A stretch of 50,937 nt of DNA from Syntrophobacteraceae bacterium. GTDB lineage: Bacteria; Desulfobacterota; Syntrophobacteria; Syntrophobacterales; Syntrophobacteraceae. The stretch is taken from assembly GCA_031292195.1 (NCBI GenBank), contig JARLHP010000141.1:1-50937 (forward strand), in the 5' to 3' direction. Position numbers and translations under genes: made by a program. Below, one piece after another: positions 45,862 through 50,937 of this stretch (position 1 is the stretch's first letter; each line of letters begins with the position of its first letter). The notes beneath the pieces were generated by a model that saw only the letters and a list, made by a program, of their open reading frames with translations, was not told where the DNA came from and searched no databases.

Positions 45862-46105
45862 TGCCCCCACGGCAATGTTATTGAGTTAAGCGACTCAGGC
45901 GGAATCGGTGCTGCTCTTTTAGAGCGACGATCATGATCCCGGAGGGATCAAAGCCATTAGCCGGTGGTTGAGGCCGGAGGCCGATACCCCCGGAAAGGAA
46001 CGAAAAAGAAGGAGACGACCCCGTGAGGGGTCGCAGATCAAGCGGTGCTCAGACTGGCGGGAAAAGCTTGGGATTTCTTAACTCAACAACATTGTGCCCC
46101 CACGG
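45862..46105. repeat. 11-bp direct repeats flanking element copy C
   Basis: tgcccccacgg is present at 45862-45872 and again at 46095-46105, exactly abutting both ends of element copy C, as a target-site duplication would. Removing the element and one repeat restores ggtcccgtgcccccacgggacc, a perfect 9-bp hairpin with a CCCC loop. The insertion therefore hit a palindromic target. Confidence 0.85.
45873..46094. mobile_element. Inverted-repeat element, copy C (222 bp)
   Basis: Ends are caatgttattgagttaag (45873-45890) and cttaactcaacaacattg (46077-46094), complementary at 17 of 18 positions. The interior has the same three hairpins as copy A. It encodes no plausible protein. Perfect 11-bp direct repeats lie on both sides, evidence that the unit moved as a discrete element. 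Confidence 0.88.
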
Positions 46106-46235
46106 GACCCGGATCGCGGGGCGGCTGTGCCGCACTCCGCTTAGCCCGCCACTGGAAACCGGTGGCGCAAAAGTCTGTTCCTGCTTAAAGTCAACAACAT
46201 TGGAGGGGGGCATCGACTCCCCGCGCTTTTGCCCT

Positions 46236-46294
46236 CCAAACGAATCAGTTCTATCAGAAACACCGTAACCCACCTCAATATTTTTTCCTCTCAA
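46236..46294 (-). pseudogene. FIST sensor 5' end remnant
   Basis: The minus strand from TTG 46294 (ATG in the paralogues) encodes [20 protein letters not shown], matching the first 20 residues of the FIST-PAS sensor at 48918. It is cut off by the catcgactccccgcg repeat. Upstream DNA to about 46346 also matches the other two copies. Confidence 0.8.
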
Positions 46295-46372
46295 CGTGCG
46301 ATCTGATTTCCGCTTTGACGTTGATTGCTTTCGTAGTTATTACAGTTATCAGCGCCGTTGAACGGAGGCGGT

Positions 46373-46670
46373 ATGAAGAAGAAATCGAGCAAGAACGCTT
46401 CGACGGATGACGACGATATGCGGTCCGCAGTATGACTTTGCGGGCGGAAAACGCGGTATGCGTTATCGCGCCATGCAGTCCGGCTATACAATTACCGTCC
46501 GCCAATCGGATGGCACGACATTGGCCAAAGAGGTGAGGCCGAGAGATGATGCGGTAATTCTTGAGCCGGATGTGCTGGAATACTTCCCTGATTCGGAATC
46601 GGTGAACACCGCGTTGCGCTCACTCATCAAGTTAATCCCTAAAAAAGCGCGACTCGGGGACCAGGAGTAA
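46373..46670 (+). pseudogene. Antitoxin-like gene, probable +1 frameshift
   Basis: From ATG 46373, after a good GGAGG site, the frame reads MKKKSSKNASTDDDDMR and then stops. A second frame continues as PQYDFAGGKRGMRYRAMQSG to the stop at 46670, giving VILEPDVLEYFPDSESVNTALRSLI. Joining them at cgg|tccg by dropping one base gives a complete protein of about 98 residues in a family of small putative antitoxins (YDFSGGKRG...EPDVAEVFPDSESVNEALR). A shorter protein from ATG 46407 could also be made. No toxin gene is adjacent. Confidence 0.65.
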
Positions 46671-46808
46671 GAAACGGTCAAAGCGCTCAGCGCTGAATTC
46701 GGACGTAATGAACGCTGGAAACAACAACTAACCTGGAGTCTTGGTCCAGGTCGGAAATGAGCGAGGTCCGACCATGGCGGTGTACACATCGTTGCATGAG
46801 AAGTTGAT

Positions 46809-47108
46809 ATGAAGCGGCTGCCTTTGGAATACGAGAGCCTCGCGCAGTTGTGCCGACGGCATCACATTCGCCGGCTGTCGCTGTTCGGTTCTGCGCTGCG
46901 GGGTGAGGACCTGCCGGATAGTGACGGGGACCTGCTTGTCGAATTCGAACCGGACAAAGCTCCCGGACTGCTGGGACTGGCCGGCATCGCGTCCGAACTC
47001 TCGGTCCTGCTTGATGGACGCCGGGTGGATCTCAGGACCGCCGGGGACCTTAGCCGTCACTTCCGGGACGAGATCCTGCGAACCGCAGAGGTGCAATATG
47101 CGGCGTGA
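46809..47108 (+). CDS. mntA: MntA-type minimal nucleotidyltransferase antitoxin
   Basis: A 99-residue minimal nucleotidyltransferase. [29 protein letters not shown] contains the GSxxRG and DSDxDL catalytic motifs. [28 protein letters not shown] is the C-terminal part. In MNT-HEPN modules this protein inactivates the HepT toxin by adding AMP to it. Here the hepT gene begins at 47098 with an ATGA-like overlap but is cut after 14 codons, so the antitoxin is orphaned. Confidence 0.88.
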   Translation: MKRLPLEYESLAQLCRRHHIRRLSLFGSALRGEDLPDSDGDLLVEFEPDKAPGLLGLAGIASELSVLLDGRRVDLRTAGDLSRHFRDEILRTAEVQYAA

Positions 47109-48918
47109 CGATCGTGTCCGTGTGATGCACATGATCGAACCGAAGCTCCGCGGCATCCTTCAGGAAGATCATGTTCGGGATATTCTCCACGATCATATCT
47201 ATAAGAGCGCTGGTCTGCCGCAACTCCTCTTCCGTCTTGCGACGCTCGGTTATGTCTATGCACCGTCCCTCCCAGTGCAGAGTCCTTCCATCTTCGCCGT
47301 ACACCGCATGGACCCTGAGTGAGGCCCAGAAGGTGCTCCCGTCTTTGCGCCTTTGTTCAACCTCGAAGTCCCCCGTTTCGGTTTGTGCGGCCAGAAGCCG
47401 TTTCAACCTTTCCCATTCTTCCGGCAAGACGTAATTGCGGTCCACCACTTGAAGGATCATCTCTTCGGGCGACCCGTATCCATACATCCTTGCCATGGCT
47501 GGATTGACATCGAGAAAGCGCCCCTCGGGCGTAGTCTGATAGATACCCTCCCTGTCGTTTTCAAATATGCTTCGGTATTTCTTCTCGGCTTCCCGTATTA
47601 TTTTCTCCTGCTTTTTCAGATCCAGGATGTTTTGTTCCAGCTGCCGTCGCAAAACAGTGTTTTCCGAGGCGACTCTGGCGGCGTAAGAGAGGTCTTTACC
47701 GATTATCAGTATGGTGATTACGGCATTATTGTGCCTATTTACCCCGTCGTCTGAAAGCCCCTGCTCCCCAAAGCTGTAAAAGCCGGCCAGGGGGACATCG
47801 GGCGCTATCCCCATAATGCTTTCTATCTCTTCGCCGATTCTTTCTCCCAGTAACTTCTGCTGCACGGCGCAGGAGAAGACGATTGACGCGGCGGGTCTTT
47901 CCACATTGCCTCGGACCAGCGCCTTGCGAAAGGCCTCCTGGCCGGCGGCTATCAGATTGTGGGGCTCCGATTGCATGAGGGTCAGGGCTGTTCCCCGGGC
48001 GATCGGCTGACTGAAGCGTATTCCGCCGTCCGGGGTCAAAAAGCTTGCCACACAAATGCTGTATTGCCCGAAAGGGTCGGGGATGCCCACGGGCCGGCCG
48101 GTCGTAAAGGTGAGGTGCTTTCCTTCCAATGCTTTGGTTGACTCGCCCAATAATTGCGCGAAAACCTCGGCGGCCGGCCGGCCATTGAGTTCCTTGACTT
48201 CATGCCCTTGCGCCCTGGTGATGACCACCTGCTCCGAACCGGGCGCAAAACCGTGATGAAAAGCCATGCCAAATTGCAAACTTGTCTCGATCACCGCCAC
48301 CAGCAAGCTGTCTTTACAGGCCCTGCCGCCGTGGAGCACAAAGTTGGACTCCATGCGCCAGTCGTCGGCGGAGGAGCCGCCAAAAATGGGCAACCGGTTT
48401 TCCGAAAGTTGTTTTAGCTTTTCGAGGATCTCGAAACTGCGGGAGTCTGAATAACGGGTGTTGCCGGGAGAAAAGAGCAGTCCAAAAGCCTGTCTGCCCT
48501 CAAGTGTCATCATCTTGTGAACGCCGGTCGTATCGGCGCCAAAGTAGGGCGCCAGGTCGGGGCCACGCACCGCTTGCAAAACCGCTTCCTCCCAGCTTGA
48601 AGAGACTTTCTCCCCGATGCCGGCCGCCACCCTCATATAAGGAGATGCCAAAAGCACAACGACAACAGTTCCGCTGCGGGCTCCGTTGCAGATCTCGCCG
48701 GCCGTGGTCGTTCCCAATATTGGCGCACCGGGTATGACGCACTGGATTCCCCGTAACATTTCCTCCAGGTCGTATCGAACGGAAGCAAAGACCAGAGCGA
48801 GCGAGATGGAGTGCTCCCTGATGCCCGCAGCGGCCTGGCGTGCGGCATCGAGCCCCGCGGCAAACGAATCGGTTCCCGCGGCTACGCCGTAGCCGACCTC
48901 AATGTTTGTGGCACTCAT
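47050..48918 (-). CDS. FIST-PAS sensor protein, 3' end truncated
   Basis: A 622-codon frame of which about 594 residues are native. FIST_N (about 25-220) and FIST_C (about 235-375) form a small-molecule (amino acid) sensing unit. A coiled coil (395-430) leads to a PAS domain (about 432-550, [36 protein letters not shown]), and the start of a second PAS is [23 protein letters not shown] (to residue 594). The next 28 residues are antisense to hepT/mntA and not native, so the second PAS and any kinase domain are lost. The break at 47137-47139 is also the hepT break. It follows the HD-type regulator on the same strand. Confidence 0.85.
   Translation of the reverse strand: MSATNIEVGYGVAAGTDSFAAGLDAARQAAAGIREHSISLALVFASVRYDLEEMLRGIQCVIPGAPILGTTTAGEICNGARSGTVVVVLLASPYMRVAAGIGEKVSSSWEEAVLQAVRGPDLAPYFGADTTGVHKMMTLEGRQAFGLLFSPGNTRYSDSRSFEILEKLKQLSENRLPIFGGSSADDWRMESNFVLHGGRACKDSLLVAVIETSLQFGMAFHHGFAPGSEQVVITRAQGHEVKELNGRPAAEVFAQLLGESTKALEGKHLTFTTGRPVGIPDPFGQYSICVASFLTPDGGIRFSQPIARGTALTLMQSEPHNLIAAGQEAFRKALVRGNVERPAASIVFSCAVQQKLLGERIGEEIESIMGIAPDVPLAGFYSFGEQGLSDDGVNRHNNAVITILIIGKDLSYAARVASENTVLRRQLEQNILDLKKQEKIIREAEKKYRSIFENDREGIYQTTPEGRFLDVNPAMARMYGYGSPEEMILQVVDRNYVLPEEWERLKRLLAAQTETGDFEVEQRRKDGSTFWASLRVHAVYGEDGRTLHWEGRCIDITERRKTEEELRQTSALIDMIVENIPNMIFLKDAAELRFDHVHHTDTIVTPHIAPLRFAGSRPGSDG
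47098..47139 (+). pseudogene. hepT: hepT toxin fragment
   Basis: Fourteen codons, [14 protein letters not shown], match the start of HepT (HEPN) toxins ([15 protein letters not shown]). The gene overlaps the mntA stop. Beyond 47139 the sequence is the reverse complement of the FIST-PAS gene. The toxin is absent. Confidence 0.82.
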
Positions 48919-49034
48919 CGTGCGATCTCGTTTTCGTTTTGATGTTTGTGACTTCGGAAAATGTTACTCTGATAGGGACTATAAGGCTATTCATTCATTA
49001 TCGTAAAGGAAAAACACAGGGGTCCGCATTATTT
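48919..49034. repeat. Shared divergent promoter region, copy 3
   Basis: Bases next to the FIST start (48919-48967) match 43243-43290 and 46295-46346. The outer part, ending taaaggaaaaacacaggggtccgcatt, matches 43328-43355 (taaaggaaattgacaggaatccgcatg), except that the ATG of the plus-strand PAS gene is ATT here. So a plus-strand gene of the same kind once started here and was removed. Confidence 0.75.
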
Positions 49035-49051
49035 AAACCCCTCACCACGCC

Positions 49052-50215
49052 TTATCTATCCACCTTCCGAGGGTACCTGGACAATGCCTTCGCCATTTCC
49101 GACGGGACGAGCACCTTTACGGGCTCCACGATGCCCGGGGCTTCGACAAAACCCTTTATTCGTTCACGGAAGGTCACGTTCACCCTGTAGCCTTTGACCA
49201 CAACCAGGCGGCCGTCTTGCAGGAATAAATCGTCGTCAATGATCATTTCGTCCTGCAACTTACGCACCGGCAGGGACATTTTCTCATAGCCCGGCTCGAC
49301 TCCCAGCACTTTCTGCAGCACTGCAAGCACATCCGGGTCATAGCGGCCGACTCTTGAAGCCATTATTTCCAGTGCATCATTATCAGTGACCTCGGTCGCA
49401 TGGATCCGGTCAAAGTCCAGGACCACCTTAAGGATGCGCGAACCGGGCAGGAGTTCGCCATTGGCAGTGTCGTCGAAGCTCCTGTCCTGATCGGAAATGA
49501 TTTTGGCGACGGTCTCCATTCGCGGGATATGGGACAAAAGATCTGAAGCAATAAGGGGATGCATGGAAAAAAGCTGTGCTTCCTCACCGGTAAGGCCGTC
49601 GCCCCTGTAAAACTTCTTGAGGACTTCCTCGGGCAAAATGACGCATCCGATCTGAGAAAGATAGGCCGCCGTTTCGATGTGCCACAAGTCCGGCGCCGGC
49701 ATGGCACGTGCGACTTTCTTGACCAGATGGGTGATCCGGGTAGCTCGGCCGAAGGCTTCCGGGTTGATTAACTGAAGGATTTCGGCCAGGACCTTGAGGC
49801 TTCCCCGAAGCGTCTTTACCAGCAGTTGACGCTCCGCGCAAACGAGCTGATACTGGCGAACACCGGCCGCCAAAGCGCCTTTTAGAGTTTGCGGCGCACA
49901 CGGTTTGGTGAGGAAGCGGAAGATATATCCTCTGTTTACAGCTTCTATTGCCGTTTGCAAATCCGCATTGCCGGTGAGCATAATCCGCATGCTGTCCGGA
50001 CTCAGCTGCCGGGTTTGGTTGAGAAACTCAATACCGTCCATCCCGGGCATTTGCAAATCGGAGACGATCACCGCGAAAGGACCTTTTTCTAACGCCACCC
50101 GAAGCCCCTCCTCGGCGCCCAGGGCCGTTTCAACCCAAAAATCCTGCCGCAACTGTCTTCTAAATCCATCCAAAATGTTGGGATCGTCATCAACAAAAAG
50201 GATCTTTACCGCCAT
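49052..50215 (-). CDS. Response regulator with degenerate HD-type output domain
   Basis: A 387-residue protein. REC (about 1-125) has ILFVDDDPNILDG, the phospho-Asp in VIVSDLQMPGMDG, MLTGN and FLTKPC. An HD-GYP-like helical output (about 150-310) follows, but the metal-binding HD is replaced: ETAAYLSQIGCVILPEEVLKKFYRG and SMHPLIASDLLSHIPRMETVA keep only the fold's framework. It is therefore likely not a c-di-GMP phosphodiesterase and may act by protein contact. A C-terminal beta module, DDDLFLQDGRLVVVKGYRVN, also occurs as the stray tail at 44294-44482. The ATG at 50215 has GGAGA. It probably forms an operon with the FIST-PAS sensor. Confidence 0.87.
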   Translation of the reverse strand: MAVKILFVDDDPNILDGFRRQLRQDFWVETALGAEEGLRVALEKGPFAVIVSDLQMPGMDGIEFLNQTRQLSPDSMRIMLTGNADLQTAIEAVNRGYIFRFLTKPCAPQTLKGALAAGVRQYQLVCAERQLLVKTLRGSLKVLAEILQLINPEAFGRATRITHLVKKVARAMPAPDLWHIETAAYLSQIGCVILPEEVLKKFYRGDGLTGEEAQLFSMHPLIASDLLSHIPRMETVAKIISDQDRSFDDTANGELLPGSRILKVVLDFDRIHATEVTDNDALEIMASRVGRYDPDVLAVLQKVLGVEPGYEKMSLPVRKLQDEMIIDDDLFLQDGRLVVVKGYRVNVTFRERIKGFVEAPGIVEPVKVLVPSEMAKALSRYPRKVDR

Positions 50216-50364
50216 CTCTGTCTCCAAACCCGCCGGAATTACCGCCGCCGGTCGCAACTCCGCATTTTTGTCGGCTGGTAGCTCTTTGGCGCGTCCTGAC
50301 GATTTTCCATCGTGAGCAAAACCCAACGGGACTTTACGTGCCAGACCAATAGCTATCATCTATA

Positions 50365-50383
50365 GCACTCTGCTTCAGAGTGC
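50365..50383. repeat. gcactctg hairpin
   Basis: A perfect 8-bp stem gcactctg/cagagtgc with a CTT loop lies 150 bases upstream of the response-regulator start. It could be an operator or a terminator stem lacking a T-run. Its role is unknown. Confidence 0.5.
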
Positions 50384-50460
50384 AAGCAACTGCTGAGCGA
50401 ATTTTGCAGACCGGCCCGCCAACCGCTCCCAACGTTTTCCGGGCGCGGGTCCGATAGCCC

Positions 50461-50511
50461 TCACTGCTTGATCGAGGCCATATCGATGGAGAAGCGGTAC
50501 TTGACGTCGGA
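50461..50511 (-). pseudogene. Alcohol dehydrogenase C-terminal fragment
   Basis: Read on the minus strand this gives SDVKYRFSIDMASIKQ and a stop, the end of zinc-dependent alcohol dehydrogenases of the cinnamyl-alcohol/YahK type (GDVKYRFVID). Immediately to the right the IS3-family element begins, so the gene has been split and its upstream part must lie beyond the window. Confidence 0.7.
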
Positions 50512-50576
50512 TTATAGTGGACCCCAATTTTGAGACAATAGTTTAAGCTGTGCTCCACCAGGAGGAACGAGCAGCA

Positions 50577-50873
50577 ATGAGCGAAGCGAAGAAGAGGAAG
50601 GTCCACACCCCCGAGTTCAAGGCGAAAGTTGGTCTGGAGGCATTGCGAGGAGCAAAGACGATCAACGAGATTGGTCAGGAATACGGTGTTCATCCCGCGC
50701 AGGTTGGGCAGTGGAAGAAGGAAATTCAAGAGCAAGCTAAAACTCTGTTTGAAGGCGGGCGAAGCCCCGGGGCGATTGCGGCACACCAGGAGCCGGAGCT
50801 GCTGTACAGTGAAATTGGCAAGCTAAAGGTGGAACTTGACTGGCTCAAAAAAAAGTCCGGGATCAGCCTGTGA
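50577..50873 (+). CDS. IS3-family transposase OrfA
   Basis: A 98-residue OrfA with an IS3/IS911 helix-turn-helix: KKRKVHTPEFKAKVGLEALRGAKTINEIGQEYGVHPAQVGQWKKEIQEQA, then a leucine-zipper-like tail, ELLYSEIGKLKVELDWLKKK. It binds the IS ends. The ATG at 50577 follows AGGAGGAACG. Near its end codons AAA AAA AAG (50847-50855) form an A8G slippery stretch, and a -1 shift there leads into the orfB frame to make the OrfAB transposase. Confidence 0.93.
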   Translation: MSEAKKRKVHTPEFKAKVGLEALRGAKTINEIGQEYGVHPAQVGQWKKEIQEQAKTLFEGGRSPGAIAAHQEPELLYSEIGKLKVELDWLKKKSGISL

Positions 50874-50937
50874 TGATGCGGCAAACGTGGATCGGCAAAG
50901 AGGATGCGATAGCCGTAGTCAGGCAATGCGCCCTGGC
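50873..50937 (+). CDS. IS3-family transposase OrfB, 5' part
   Basis: Partial, running off the right edge. ATG codons at 50873 and 50876 overlap the orfA stop. The visible start reads MMRQTWIGKEDAIAVVRQCA. The DDE catalytic core would lie beyond the window. It is expressed mainly as the OrfAB fusion by -1 frameshifting in this family. Confidence 0.7.
   Translation, partial: MMRQTWIGKEDAIAVVRQCAL

Larger units (their letters stand above)
45771..46372. other. Gene-free repeat stretch with element copy C
   Basis: It contains element copy C (45873-46094) and its 11-bp direct repeats, a further half-end, gtcaacaacattgg (46189-46202), of the same element family, the catcgactccccgcgctttt repeat (about 46211-46230), and the FIST gene start remnant (46236-46294). 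The last 78 bases are the promoter of the antitoxin-like gene and resemble 43243-43290 and 48919-48967. Confidence 0.65.
50512..50937 (+). mobile_element. IS3-family insertion sequence, left part
   Basis: The element begins within a few bases of 50512 (ttatagtggaccccaatttt) and runs off the window's right edge. It contains orfA (50577-50873) and the start of orfB. It interrupts an alcohol dehydrogenase gene. Right end and target duplication are not visible. Confidence 0.8.

Noticed and set aside
46049..46235. Short open frames inside the inverted-repeat elements as proteins
   Set aside because: They follow the hairpins, differ between copies and resemble nothing except translations of the repeat.

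Overview
The window most likely comes from the chromosome of an anaerobic, sulfate-reducing or syntrophic member of the Desulfobacterota. The main evidence is a complete qmoABC operon (electron transfer to or from APS reductase). Supporting evidence is a ketoacid:ferredoxin oxidoreductase cluster, a molybdopterin enzyme of the acetylene hydratase-like branch, many ferredoxin-type cysteine clusters, and GC-rich DNA with many small intergenic repeats. I see no rRNA, tRNA or CRISPR array.

Layout. 1-7.1 kb: a repeat-laden edge, a DUF166 gene (-), a MopB oxidoreductase (+), a secreted GH44 glycoside hydrolase (+) that runs into a small repeat, and a higBA toxin-antitoxin pair. 7.1-13.9 kb (-): a nitrogen block, nadE-glnB-glnD, then glnA with its own probable sigma-54 promoter and terminator, then a small cupin gene. 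14.3-18.7 kb (+): a CoA-transferase/GNAT fusion translationally coupled to a HAD-like hydrolase, then minC-minD-minE. 19.1-25.9 kb (-): a PC4-like ssDNA-binding protein, qmoC/qmoB/qmoA and rmuC. 26.3-27.4 kb (+): a CoA-binding protein and a two-cluster ferredoxin. 27.5-32.3 kb (-): an XRE-cupin regulator and a ketoacid:ferredoxin oxidoreductase operon (gamma, a GltD-PorD flavoprotein-ferredoxin fusion, alpha, beta), with the wreck of a GxxExxY gene lodged between the fusion gene and alpha. 32.8-34.6 kb (-): a ParE/antitoxin pair and a patatin-like lipase. 35.4-42.4 kb (+): a STAS-domain protein with an unrecognised C-terminal domain, an ABC permease fused to two substrate-binding domains, its ATPase, and a haem-binding methyl-accepting chemotaxis protein.

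42.4-50.9 kb is a scrambled signalling locus. One long FIST-PAS sensor and two decayed copies of its 5' end share upstream DNA. Around them lie a PAS protein fused to a response-regulator tail, a stray tail of a degenerate HD response regulator, a REC-PAS regulator interrupted by one in-frame TAG, a frameshifted antitoxin-like gene, and an MntA gene whose HepT partner is cut off exactly where the FIST-PAS gene is also cut. At the right edge an IS3-family element sits in the last codons of an alcohol dehydrogenase gene.

A short element with 18-19 bp terminal inverted repeats occurs at 34.8, 42.6 and 45.9 kb, and a fragment related to it lies at base 1. One copy is bracketed by an 11-bp direct repeat and split a perfect hairpin. 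These elements and the broken genes mark 42-47 kb as a recombination hot spot. The two most novel systems are the STAS / permease-binding protein fusion / ATPase cluster and this non-autonomous inverted-repeat element.
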